From: Caldilineales bacterium
Lineage (GTDB): Bacteria > Chloroflexota > Anaerolineae > JAAEKA01
DNA: 15,970 nt
Reading direction: 5' to 3'
Assembly (NCBI GenBank): GCA_021463315.1
Contig: JAJTXO010000028.1
Coordinates: 1 to 15,970 of the forward strand
In this document: one piece after another, positions 1 to 7,062 of the stretch
How positions within the stretch are numbered: position 1 is the first letter of the stretch
Layout of the letters: the number at the start of each line of letters is the position of its first letter
Translations under genes and position numbers: made by a program
Notes under the pieces: model-generated
The model's database searches: none
What the model saw: only the letters and a program-made list of their open reading frames with translations
What the model was told of the DNA's origin: nothing

Positions 1-96
1 TGGGGAAGACTTCCGAAGTCTTATGGACTGTGAGCTCGTTTTGAACAAACCTGCGCAGACTTCGGAAGTCTCGACCCCGGTTTTTTGAGATGATAC
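1..96 (+). mobile_element. MITE-like palindromic element, copy 1 (left end cut by window)
   Basis: This is the right-hand 96 bp of the element found complete at 12643-12755, with one mismatch between the two (T at 36 versus C at 12695). It contains the palindromes GACTTCCGAAGTC and GACTTCGGAAGTC, a T6 run at 81-86 and the terminal repeat TTGAGATGATAC at 85-96. The 17 bases that form the left end in the complete copy lie outside the window. If the element made an 8-bp duplication here as elsewhere, the right target copy is GCCTTGGA (97-104), and the same 8-mer should sit just left of the missing end. There is no coding capacity; an ATG at 90 inside the element is in frame with the kinase but is not its likely start. 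Confidence 0.9.
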
Positions 97-99
97 GCC

Positions 100-129
100 T
101 TGGACGAAGTCGGTGCGCCGTGGTACAAT
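100..129 (+). promoter_or_regulatory. Candidate extended -10 promoter for the kinase operon
   Basis: TTGGAC (100-105) is followed after 18 bp by TACAAT (124-129). The -10 matches TATAAT at five of six positions and is preceded by TGG (121-123), an extended -10 signature. The -35 is weak (three of six). Transcription would start near 135-137, immediately before the ATG at 138, so the mRNA would be leaderless or nearly so. The -35 lies just outside the right end of MITE copy 1 and overlaps its predicted target duplication. Confidence 0.6.
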
Positions 130-137
130 CCATCCCC

Positions 138-2045
138 ATGTCAGCCGATCCAGACAATCCATCTTCCCCCAACCCCATCAACCGGCTTGCCCGGCGTCTG
201 GCCGAGCTGCGCTGGCCCATCGTGATCATCGTGGTGGGCGCAGCCGCGGTCCAGCAGGCGCTGCTCTTCGCCCTGCTGCGCTTCTTTCCCGCTGCCCAGC
301 AGGAGTGGATCCATCTGGCGGTCTACAGCCTCACCGGAGTGATCGTCGTCTGGCTGGGACTGCGCGCACTGCTGCGCGCAGCCGCCCGGCAGGAGCAAGC
401 CGAGGCCGATCTGCGCGTGGCCTACGCCGACCTGGCGCAGACCCATCGTCAGCTCCAGGCCATCCACGAGGTGGGCCGCCGCGTCACCAACTCCTCCGAC
501 GTGCAGGAGCTGCTGGAGATCGCGGCCCGCATCCCCGTGGAGCTGCTGGGCGCGGCCAGCGCCTCGGTGATCACCTTCGACGCCGAGCGGGAGCGCAGCA
601 GCCTGGAGCTGACCTATGGCCTGGACGAGCGCGCAGTGCAGGCGCTGCGTCAACAAACCGAGCATGCCCACTCCGCTCAACAGTGCGCCAACTGCCAGCC
701 GCTGACCGCTCATCTCAGCGCCGAGTGTCATCTGCTGGCCTCGGTGGCCGCGGCCGGCCATGGCCACGGCCCAGAGCGCATTGTCTGCATGCCCTTGGGC
801 CGCGGCCAGGAGCGCAGCGGGGTGGTCTCAGCCTATCTGCACGCCGGCGCGCAGCCCTCGCCCGAACAGATTCACCTGGCCAGCATCCTGGCCACCGAGG
901 TGAGCGGCGCGCTGGAGGCGGCCCGCCTGCGCGCCCGCCAGATGGCCACCCTGTATGCCGTAGACCAGGCCACCCAGGAGCGGAGTGGCCTGGATGGCCT
1001 GCTCAGCCGGGTGCTGGACAGCACCATCGACGGCTGGGGCGTGCAGGCCGGGGCGATCCTGCTGACCAGCGGCGCCGCGTGGGAGATTCGGGCGCAGCGC
1101 GGCCTGGGCGACGATCTGGCCGCGCCGGCCATTGGGCTGGCCCTGCGCCTGGCCGAACGGGCGCGGGCCGCCAACCACGCCGTCCTGCTCCAGGAGCGGA
1201 GCGACAGCGGCCCGCTGGCCTCCTCGGCCCTGCTGCTGCTGCAGGCCGAAGGGGAGACGCTGGGCGCGCTGTTCCTGGGCAGCCAGGAGCCGGGCGCGTT
1301 CAAACCAGCTCAAATCGAGCTGATGAAGGCCATCGCCAGCCAGATTGCGCTGGCGGTGCGCAACGCCCAGCTCTACAGCCAACTGCGCCAGTCCGCGGTG
1401 ATCGAGGAACGCTATCGCCTCTCGCGCGAGATGCACGACGGCGTGGCGCAGACGCTGGGCTATCTGGGTATGCAGGCCGAGCGCATCGAGGGGATGGTCG
1501 ATCGAGGCGAGGCCGAACGGCTGCCGGCCGAGCTGAAGGAACTGCGCCAGGTGATCGCCGAGGCCTACCTGGACCTGCGCGAGACCATCGACGGCTTGCG
1601 GCTGACGGTGGACCAGCCGGGCGGCTTCACCGGTGCGCTGCAGGCCCATGTGGAAGATTTCACTCGCCGCTCTGGCCTGGCGGTGGATTGCTCCGGCGTC
1701 GAGGCGCTGGCCGACCTGTCGCCCACCGCGGCGCTGCACCTGCTGCGCATCACCCAGGAGGCGTTGGCCAACGTGCGCCGCCACGCCAACGCCAGCCGCG
1801 TGGCCATCAGCCTGGTGCGGGAGAATGGCTCGCTGGAGCTGACCATCGCCGACGACGGCCAGGGCTTCGATGCGGCCAGCCCGCTGGAGCGCGGCCACAT
1901 CGGCCTGGCCAGCATGCGCGAGCGAGTGCGCAGCCTGGACGGCCAGCTCACCTTCGCCACCAGCCCCGGCCAGGGCACGCGGCTGACAGCGTTCGTGCCG
2001 TTGAGCTCCCGCCAGGCCGCGGCGCACACCGCTGGGACTGGTTGA
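138..2045 (+). CDS. NarX/LiaS-type sensor histidine kinase with two GAF domains
   Basis: This 635-residue membrane histidine kinase should autophosphorylate and pass phosphate to the regulator encoded next. Two membrane helices lie near residues 25-47 and 58-81, with only a short loop between them and no large external sensor. A coiled stretch (about 85-115), a first GAF domain (about 120-265) and a second GAF domain (about 275-415) follow. The HisKA_3 dimerisation motif REMHDGVAQTLG has its phospho-accepting His at 433. The HATPase domain has an N box (NVRRHA, about 545-550) and DDGQGFD. Four cysteines in the first GAF domain (183, 186, 197, 217) suggest a metal or Fe-S site. I prefer ATG 138 to ATG 90 because the latter lies in the mobile element and a promoter sits between them. 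The regulator gene begins one base after the stop codon. The signal sensed is unknown. Confidence 0.92.
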   Translation: MSADPDNPSSPNPINRLARRLAELRWPIVIIVVGAAAVQQALLFALLRFFPAAQQEWIHLAVYSLTGVIVVWLGLRALLRAAARQEQAEADLRVAYADLAQTHRQLQAIHEVGRRVTNSSDVQELLEIAARIPVELLGAASASVITFDAERERSSLELTYGLDERAVQALRQQTEHAHSAQQCANCQPLTAHLSAECHLLASVAAAGHGHGPERIVCMPLGRGQERSGVVSAYLHAGAQPSPEQIHLASILATEVSGALEAARLRARQMATLYAVDQATQERSGLDGLLSRVLDSTIDGWGVQAGAILLTSGAAWEIRAQRGLGDDLAAPAIGLALRLAERARAANHAVLLQERSDSGPLASSALLLLQAEGETLGALFLGSQEPGAFKPAQIELMKAIASQIALAVRNAQLYSQLRQSAVIEERYRLSREMHDGVAQTLGYLGMQAERIEGMVDRGEAERLPAELKELRQVIAEAYLDLRETIDGLRLTVDQPGGFTGALQAHVEDFTRRSGLAVDCSGVEALADLSPTAALHLLRITQEALANVRRHANASRVAISLVRENGSLELTIADDGQGFDAASPLERGHIGLASMRERVRSLDGQLTFATSPGQGTRLTAFVPLSSRQAAAHTAGTG

Positions 2046-2046
2046 C

Positions 2047-2742
2047 ATGGATAAATCGATGCCCCATTCTCCCATTCGCCTCCTGATCGTCGACGACCAC
2101 AATCTCTTCCGCCAAGGCCTGATCCGCATCCTGGGCGACTATGCCCAGTTTCAGATCGTCGGCCAGGCCGCCAATGGCCAGGATGCCGTGGCGCTGGCGG
2201 GACAGCTTCAGCCCGATGTGGTGCTGATGGACGTCAACATGCCGGTGCTGTCGGGGCCCGAGGCCGTGCGCCAGATGCAGGCCCGCTTCCCTGGCCTGCC
2301 CGTGGTGATGCTGACCGTCTCCGAGCGGGATGAAGACCTGTTCGACGCAATCCGCGCCGGCGCGCAGGGCTATCTGCTCAAGAACGTGGGCGCGACCGAG
2401 CTGATCGACGCGCTGCAGCGGGTGCATGAAGGCGAGGCTATTCTGGCGCCATCGATGGCCAGGCGGCTGTTGGCCGAGTTTCGCACGCTGGCCGAGACCG
2501 CGCCCAAGGAGCCTGCGCCGATCCAGCTCGAGGCGCTCAGCGAACGGGAGCTGGAGGTGCTGCGCCTGGTGGCCCAGGGGCTGAGCAACAAAGCGATCGC
2601 GGACAGCCTGAACCTCTCTGAGCACACGGTGAAGACCCACCTGGCCAACATCCTGGAGAAGCTGCACCTGCGCAGCCGCGCCCACGCCGCAGCCTACGCG
2701 GTGCAGGCCGGCCTGGTGCGCGAGGTTCAAATCAAGGACTGA
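2047..2742 (+). CDS. NarL/FixJ-family response regulator
   Basis: This 231-residue two-domain transcription regulator is the cognate partner of the upstream kinase, whose stop codon ends one base before this ATG. The receiver domain (about 10-125) has the acidic pair D16/D17, phospho-acceptor D62 (in MDVNMP), switch Thr90 and Lys112. After a linker of about 35 residues, the LuxR-type helix-turn-helix (about 163-222) contains LSERELEVLRLVAQGLSNKAIA and TVKTHLANILEKL, the family hallmarks. All key residues are intact. An in-frame ATG at 2059 (residue 5) is an alternative start. The pair resembles NarXL, LiaSR and DegSU systems, but nothing in the sequence identifies its targets. It may regulate the CNNM-type gene that follows after 25 bases, which is inferred only from position. 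Confidence 0.95.
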   Translation: MDKSMPHSPIRLLIVDDHNLFRQGLIRILGDYAQFQIVGQAANGQDAVALAGQLQPDVVLMDVNMPVLSGPEAVRQMQARFPGLPVVMLTVSERDEDLFDAIRAGAQGYLLKNVGATELIDALQRVHEGEAILAPSMARRLLAEFRTLAETAPKEPAPIQLEALSERELEVLRLVAQGLSNKAIADSLNLSEHTVKTHLANILEKLHLRSRAHAAAYAVQAGLVREVQIKD

Positions 2743-2767
2743 CGAGGCCCTTCCCGCTGCCCCCCCC

Positions 2768-4084
2768 ATGAACACCCTGCTGATCGAAGCCACCATCCTC
2801 GTGCTGCTGATCCTGCTCAATGGCCTCTTCTCCATGTCGGAGACGGCCATTGTGTCGGCTCGCAAGGCGCGCCTGCAGCAACTGGCCGACGAAGGCGATG
2901 GCCGCGCGCAGACCGCCTTGAGTCTGGCCAACAACCCCAACCGCTTTCTAGCCACCGTGCAGATCGGCATCACGCTCATCGGCATCCTGACCGGCGTGTT
3001 TGGCGGCGCGACCATCGCCCAACACCTGGCTGTGCTGCTCAATGACATTCCGTTGCTGGCCCCCTATGCCAACGTCGCCGCTGGCCTGGTGGTGGTGACG
3101 CTGCTGACCTATTTCACGTTGATCATCGGCGAGCTGGCGCCCAAGCGGCTGGCGCTGAACAGCGCCGAGCGCATTTCGTCCACCGTGGCCGGGCCGATGA
3201 CGCTGCTCTCGCGTCTGACCTGGCCGCTGGTGCGCTTTTTGGGCATCTCGACCGATGCGGTGCTGCGTTTGCTGCGGGTTCAGCCTTCCGGCGAGCCCTC
3301 CGTCACCGCCGCGGAGATCATGGTGATGGTGGAACAGGGCGCCGATGCGGGCCTGTTCGAGCGCAGCGAACAGGATCTGATCGAGCGCGTGCTGGCCCTG
3401 GATGAGCGACGGGTCGATAGCTTTATGACGCCGCGCAACAAGATCGTCGCCCTGGAGATCACGGCAACCAGCGACGAGGTGCGCGACAAGCTGCTGACCA
3501 GCCAGCATTCGCGCTTTCCGGTGGTGGCTGGCGATCTGGACCACGTGCTGGGCATCGTGCGGGTCAAGGACATCCTGACTCAGAGCCTGACCGGCCAGGC
3601 CTTCGACCTGGCCAGTCTGCTGCGTCCCGCCCTCTTTTTGCCTGAGGTGGCCACCGCCCTGGAGACGTTGGAGCGCTTCAAGCAGGAGAGCACGCACGTG
3701 GCGTTGATCCTGGACGAGTTCGGCGGCATCCAGGGCATGATCACCCACAACGACGTGCTGGAGGCGATCGTCGGCTATGATCCCTCGCAGGACGCGCCAG
3801 CCGAGCCGCCGATGGTGCGCCGTGCGGACGGCTCATGGCTGGTGGATGGCCTGACCGCCATCGATGACTTCGAGGACGCTTTGGAGCTGGATGCGCTGCG
3901 CGAGGATCCAAGCCGGCGCTATCAGACTATCGGCGGCCTGGTGATGAGCCGGGCAGGCGGGGTTCCCAGCACCGGCGAGAGCTTCACCTGGCGCGGCCTG
4001 CGCTTCGAGGTGGTCGATATGGATGGCCGGCGGGTGGACAAGGTGCTGGTGACGGTGCTGGACGCAGCGACCAACGACGACTGA
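2768..4084 (+). CDS. CNNM/CorC-type membrane protein (DUF21, CBS pair, CorC_HlyC domain)
   Basis: This 438-residue protein has the full domain order of the HlyC/CorC (CNNM) family, often annotated as hemolysin-like and linked in characterised members to Mg2+ or Co2+ transport. The DUF21 membrane domain covers about 1-175, with helices near 5-22, 60-90 and 100-122. It holds the conserved patches SETA (24-27) and GELAPK (121-126). Two CBS motifs, expected to bind adenine nucleotides, follow at about 215-270 and 283-338. A C-terminal CorC_HlyC domain covers about 351-432. The length is normal for the family. No clear Shine-Dalgarno sequence precedes the ATG, which sits behind a C-rich run, so translation may be coupled to the regulator gene. 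The ion transported cannot be read from the sequence. Confidence 0.93.
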   Translation: MNTLLIEATILVLLILLNGLFSMSETAIVSARKARLQQLADEGDGRAQTALSLANNPNRFLATVQIGITLIGILTGVFGGATIAQHLAVLLNDIPLLAPYANVAAGLVVVTLLTYFTLIIGELAPKRLALNSAERISSTVAGPMTLLSRLTWPLVRFLGISTDAVLRLLRVQPSGEPSVTAAEIMVMVEQGADAGLFERSEQDLIERVLALDERRVDSFMTPRNKIVALEITATSDEVRDKLLTSQHSRFPVVAGDLDHVLGIVRVKDILTQSLTGQAFDLASLLRPALFLPEVATALETLERFKQESTHVALILDEFGGIQGMITHNDVLEAIVGYDPSQDAPAEPPMVRRADGSWLVDGLTAIDDFEDALELDALREDPSRRYQTIGGLVMSRAGGVPSTGESFTWRGLRFEVVDMDGRRVDKVLVTVLDAATNDD

Positions 4085-4098
4085 CCGCGGGGCGGGCG

Positions 4099-4191
4099 GG
4101 CACGGTCAGAGACCGGCCCAAGCAATGAGGGCACGGTCAGAGACCGGCCCGAGCAGTGAGGGCACGGTCAGAGACCGGCCCGAGCAGTGAG
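4099..4191. repeat. Three tandem 31-bp repeats at a convergent gene junction
   Basis: Units at 4099-4129, 4130-4160 and 4161-4191 follow one another without spacers. Units 2 and 3 are identical; unit 1 differs at two positions. A degenerate start of a fourth unit (GGCGCGG) follows. Each unit contains CGGTC-AGA-GACCG, a 5-bp stem with a 3-base loop. The array almost fills the gap between the CNNM-type gene, ending at 4084, and the degV stop at 4199. There is no T-run, so it is not a classical terminator, although three stem-loops between converging transcripts could slow polymerase or stabilise 3' ends. Confidence 0.95.
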
Positions 4192-4198
4192 GGCGCGG

Positions 4199-5041
4199 CT
4201 ATGCTGCGGCGAAGAAGCCTACCCCCAACACCCCCGGCCCCGCGTGGGTGACGATGGCCGGGGTCAGTTCCATGATCCTTACATCGGGGACGCCAAGCTG
4301 CTGGCCCAGATCGTCGGCCAGGGCGCGGGCCGCCTCGGCCGCGCCCGCGTGCAGCACGCCCAGGTGCGATTCCGGGCCGCGCGCGGCGCTGGCCAGCACC
4401 AGCTCCTTCAGCCGCGCCAACGCCTTGCGCTGGGTGCGCTCCCGCTCCAGCGGCTCCACCCGACCCTCGCGCAGCTCTAAGATCGGCTTGACCTGCAGAA
4501 CGCTGCCGATCAGCGCGGCCGCGCCGCCGATGCGCCCCCCTTTCTGCAGGAACTCCAGCGTGTCCACCAGGAAATAGAGGCGGGCGCGGGGAATCCAGGC
4601 GTACAGGTGGGCCAGAATGGCGTCGGCGCTGGCCCCCTGCTGGGCCATCTGCGCGGCCAGCAGCACCAAGGCCGCCAGCGGGCTGGCGACGGTGCGCGTG
4701 TCCAGCACGCGAATGTCCAGGTCGGGGAACTCCGCGGCCGCGGTCAGAGCCGAGCGCACGGTGCCGCTCAGCTCGGCCGAGGGGTGGATGCACAGCACGG
4801 TGTCGCCGGGCCGGGCGCGCTGCCGAAAGAGATCGGCAAACAGGCCGGGCGGCGGCGCGGCCGTCTTGGGCAGCGTCTTGGCCGTGCGCAGGCGGCTGAG
4901 GAAGGTGGCAGGGTCGATCTCGATCCCTTCCAGATAGGACTCGTCGCCGAAGATGACCACCTGAGGGATCACCGGAATATCGTATTGCCGCGCCAGATCA
5001 GCAGGCAGCCCAGAGGTGGTGTCGGTCACAACGTGGATCAT
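4199..5041 (-). CDS. degV: DegV family fatty-acid-binding protein
   Basis: This 280-residue protein matches the DegV family in length and motifs: N-terminal TDTTSGLP (6-13), HPSAELSGT (86-94), LDTRTV (113-118), DTLEFLQKGGRIG (160-172) and the C-terminal THAGPG (265-270). DegV/FakB proteins bind a long-chain fatty acid and, in Gram-positive bacteria, present it to the kinase FakA. The usual PTTSQPS-like loop here reads LPKTAAPPPG (58-66), so some of its hydroxyl residues are replaced; Thr60 and Ser92 remain. No FakA gene is visible in the window. The start overlaps the stop of the upstream aminotransferase gene by four bases (ATGA), which indicates translational coupling. It is the last gene of the CBS/aminotransferase/DegV operon. 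Confidence 0.92.
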   Translation of the reverse strand: MIHVVTDTTSGLPADLARQYDIPVIPQVVIFGDESYLEGIEIDPATFLSRLRTAKTLPKTAAPPPGLFADLFRQRARPGDTVLCIHPSAELSGTVRSALTAAAEFPDLDIRVLDTRTVASPLAALVLLAAQMAQQGASADAILAHLYAWIPRARLYFLVDTLEFLQKGGRIGGAAALIGSVLQVKPILELREGRVEPLERERTQRKALARLKELVLASAARGPESHLGVLHAGAAEAARALADDLGQQLGVPDVRIMELTPAIVTHAGPGVLGVGFFAAA

Positions 5042-5895
5042 GGTGCGGGGTTCCCTTCGTGCTGGCGCTGGATCTCGGCCAGAAAATGGCGCTCGAAGGC
5101 CGCCTGCAGCCGGCGGGTGATCGGGCCCGGCCGGCCATCGCCCACCGGCTGGCCATCGATGCGCACCAGGGGCAGCACATGGCGGCTGGTGCTGCTGAGA
5201 AAAGCCTCGTCCCAGCCAGCCAGCTCGGCCAACGGCAGCGGTCGCTGGGCGATGGGGATGGCCAGCGCGTCGGCCAGCTTCAGCAGCTCCAGTTGGGTCA
5301 CGCCGGCCAGCACATCGGCCGCCGGCGCGGTCAGCAGCGTCTGCTCCTGCACCACAAACAGATTGCTGGTGGAGCCTTCGGTGACGCAGCCGTGGCGGTT
5401 CACCAGCAAGCCCTCGTGTTCGCCGGCCCGTTGGGCGCGCGTGCGGGCCAGATGGTTGACCAGGGTGTTGAGCGACTTGGCGTGGGGCAGGGCGCGTTCG
5501 CCGGCAAAGGTCACTCCGCCGACGCCATGCTCGAACAGCTCAGCCGGAAAGGCGCGCGGCTCCTCCGGCCAGATGAAGATCTCCGGCGCGTGGCCCGGGG
5601 TGGGGCCCAGGGCAAACATCCGAATCAAGGCCAGGCGGCAGCCGTTGGCCGCGACCACCGCGCGCGTCCACTGGGCAATGGTCGGCAGCCCGGCCGGCAG
5701 CTCCAGATCGATGGCCGCGGCCGAGTCGGCCAGGCGCTGCAAATGATCGTCCAGGCGAAAGAAGACCCCCTGGTAAAGCTGGATCGACTCGTAGACGCCG
5801 AACGCGCCAAAGATCACCGGGTTGAAGATCGAGATGTGGGCCTCGGCCGGAGCAATCAACTGGCCGTTGCGGCTGACAACCTGGGGTAGCGCCAT
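5038..5895 (-). CDS. Class IV (fold-type IV) PLP aminotransferase
   Basis: This 285-residue enzyme belongs to the group that includes branched-chain aminotransferase, D-alanine aminotransferase and aminodeoxychorismate lyase. The PLP-binding lysine is K140 in the motif HAKSLNTLVNHLA. The conserved Glu (E173) lies in VTEGSTSNLF, which contacts the PLP ring nitrogen. The phosphate-binding region is near GVTQLELLKLA (198-208), and the N-terminal motif is ISIFNPVIFGAFGVYESI. The length is normal. Substrate cannot be assigned from sequence alone. An aminodeoxychorismate lyase role would link it to folP about 1.6 kb away, but the operon partners (CBS-pair protein and DegV) do not support this. It starts one base after the upstream CBS gene and overlaps degV by four bases. 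Confidence 0.9.
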   Translation of the reverse strand: MALPQVVSRNGQLIAPAEAHISIFNPVIFGAFGVYESIQLYQGVFFRLDDHLQRLADSAAAIDLELPAGLPTIAQWTRAVVAANGCRLALIRMFALGPTPGHAPEIFIWPEEPRAFPAELFEHGVGGVTFAGERALPHAKSLNTLVNHLARTRAQRAGEHEGLLVNRHGCVTEGSTSNLFVVQEQTLLTAPAADVLAGVTQLELLKLADALAIPIAQRPLPLAELAGWDEAFLSSTSRHVLPLVRIDGQPVGDGRPGPITRRLQAAFERHFLAEIQRQHEGNPAP

Positions 5896-5896
5896 C

Positions 5897-6298
5897 TCAA
5901 CTGCTTTTGACCAGGTGATAGGCCAGGTCCGCGTCGGTCAACATGGCCACGGGGCGCTGCTTGCCCTCATCCTCCATCACCACCACCACCTGGCGCGCCG
6001 GCTGCCCCACCATCAAGCGGGCCGCGTCGATCAGCAGGGTCTGGGGCGACACCACCGGAATCTGGCGCTGCATGTGATCCTTGACCAACTGCGCGGCCCA
6101 GCGATCCTGGGCCATGTAGACCCGCAGCACGTCGTTGCGGGTGATCAGGCCCACCAGGCCGCCCTCGTGATCCTCGACCACCAACGAGCTCACCTCTTCC
6201 TCCACCATGGTGCGGATAGCGGCCAACAGCGAGGTGTTGGCTGAACAACTGTGGATGCCAAAACGTTTGGCCTGCAGGACGGTTCTGCCCTTCTTCAT
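5897..6298 (-). CDS. CBS-domain-pair protein
   Basis: This small soluble protein of 133 residues consists almost entirely of two CBS motifs (about 7-62 and 72-131). GLVGLITRNDVLRVY closes the first and RPVAMLTDADLAYHL closes the second. Free-standing CBS pairs usually bind AMP, ATP or related nucleotides and sense energy state. I chose the ATG at 6298. A longer reading frame back to 6448 would be translated through MITE copy 2 and gives a non-homologous N-terminus. The ribosome site is weak. An in-frame ATG at 6334 is an alternative start. The gene heads an operon with the aminotransferase, whose ATG begins one base after this stop. The mobile element 69 bp upstream may have altered its promoter region; I see no convincing promoter in between. 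Confidence 0.85.
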   Translation of the reverse strand: MKKGRTVLQAKRFGIHSCSANTSLLAAIRTMVEEEVSSLVVEDHEGGLVGLITRNDVLRVYMAQDRWAAQLVKDHMQRQIPVVSPQTLLIDAARLMVGQPARQVVVVMEDEGKQRPVAMLTDADLAYHLVKSS

Positions 6299-6358
6299 AG
6301 CACACCAGCTTTCGCGCGTTGTGCGGCGAGGCATCGCTTGCCGCGCCGGTTGCCGGAG

Positions 6359-6436
6359 CAACAGGGGTATCATCTCAATAGATTGGGGTGACTTCGGAAG
6401 TCTCGACCCCGGTTTTTTGAGATGATACCAACAGGG
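6359..6436 (+). repeat. 8-bp target-site duplication flanking MITE copy 2
   Basis: CAACAGGG occurs at 6359-6366 and again at 6429-6436, directly abutting the GTATCATC and GATGATAC ends. Both copies are followed by G, so the duplication could be counted as 9 bp. Confidence 0.95.
6367..6428 (+). mobile_element. MITE-like palindromic element, copy 2 (62-bp short form)
   Basis: The termini GTATCATCTCAA and TTGAGATGATAC are perfect inverted repeats. The interior keeps one GACTTCGGAAGTC palindrome between GGGGT and ACCCC, followed by GG and a T6 run. It lacks about 51 bp present in the 113-bp form, including the second palindrome and the central loop. It sits between tag and the CBS gene, both transcribed leftward, so its T-run lies on the antisense strand of the operon. 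Confidence 0.93.
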
Positions 6437-6475
6437 GAATTCTAGCATGAGTGCGCCTGCTGGGCAATGTTTAGA

Positions 6476-7048
6476 TCACGCCAACCGGCCCACCTCGCCG
6501 TGCCTGAAACAATCCACCAGGTGGTCGTTGACCATCCCCACTGCCTGCATGAACGCGTAGCAGATCGTTGGTCCTACGAAGTTGCAGCCGCGCCGCTGGA
6601 GCTCCCTGCTCATGGCCTGCGATGCGGCGGTCTGGGCCGGAACCTCGGAGAGGCTGCGCCAGGCGTTCTGCAACGGTTGGCCGCCCACGAACTGCCAGAG
6701 CAAGGCATCCAGGCTGCCGAACTCCTGCTGAATGCGCAGCACCGCGCGGGCGTTGCCGATGGCCGAGGCGATCTTGGCCCGATTGCGCACGATGCCGGCA
6801 TTGGCCAGCAGCGCAGCGGCCCTGGCGTCGTCGTAGACTGCCACCAGCGCCGGATCGAAGCCGTCGAAGGCCGTGCGATAGGCCGCGCGCTTCCTGAGAA
6901 TCGTCAGCCAGCTCAGGCCGGCCTGCGCCCCCTCCAACACCAGAAACTCAAACAGGGTGCGATCGTCGTGGACAGGAACGCCCCATTCCAGATCGTGATA
7001 GGCGTTGTAGAGCGGGTCGTCGCCCGCCCATGGACAGCGAGGGCTCAT
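6476..7048 (-). CDS. tag: DNA-3-methyladenine glycosylase I
   Basis: This 190-residue base-excision repair enzyme removes 3-methyladenine from alkylated DNA. The N-terminus CPWAGDDPLYNAYHDLEWGVP matches Tag closely. The zinc ligands of the family are present as C5, H18, H176 and C180 (NDHLVDC), and the active-site Glu is E39 in LEGAQAGLSW. The length is normal for the family. I chose the ATG at 7048 because the family sequence begins there; a longer frame upstream reads through vapB in another frame. The ATG overlaps the stop of a five-codon mini-ORF, which in turn overlaps the vapB stop, so translation is probably coupled to the antitoxin gene. Its transcript most likely starts at the vapB promoter near 7410-7438. 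Confidence 0.95.
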   Translation of the reverse strand: MSPRCPWAGDDPLYNAYHDLEWGVPVHDDRTLFEFLVLEGAQAGLSWLTILRKRAAYRTAFDGFDPALVAVYDDARAAALLANAGIVRNRAKIASAIGNARAVLRIQQEFGSLDALLWQFVGGQPLQNAWRSLSEVPAQTAASQAMSRELQRRGCNFVGPTICYAFMQAVGMVNDHLVDCFRHGEVGRLA

Positions 7049-7062
7049 CGCACCAGCTTCAT
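7045..7062 (-). other. Five-codon mini-ORF (MKLVR) linking vapB and tag
   Basis: An ATG at 7062 overlaps the vapB stop as ATGA. It reads M-K-L-V-R and ends in a TGA that overlaps the tag ATG, again as ATGA. VapC toxins commonly begin in this position and style (MK followed by hydrophobic residues), so it could be the surviving start of a lost vapC. It may equally be only a coupling device or chance. Confidence 0.4.

Noticed and set aside
85..96. TTGAGA in the MITE end acting as an outward -35 box
   Set aside because: It matches five of six consensus bases, but no acceptable -10 lies 16-18 bp beyond it at any of the four copies.
90..137. N-terminal extension of the kinase from ATG 90
   Set aside because: The ATG lies inside the mobile element's terminal repeat, and a plausible promoter ends at 129. 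The extension has no recognisable family sequence.
113..2086. Long open frames on both strands overlapping the kinase (also over folP/SDR, the secreted-protein gene and the CNNM-type gene)
   Set aside because: Their translations are Arg/Gly/Pro/Ala-rich with no motifs, as expected for alternative frames of GC-rich genes; the motif-bearing frames explain each region.
6299..6448. N-terminal extension of the CBS-pair protein from 6448
   Set aside because: It would be translated through MITE copy 2. The family sequence begins at the ATG at 6298.
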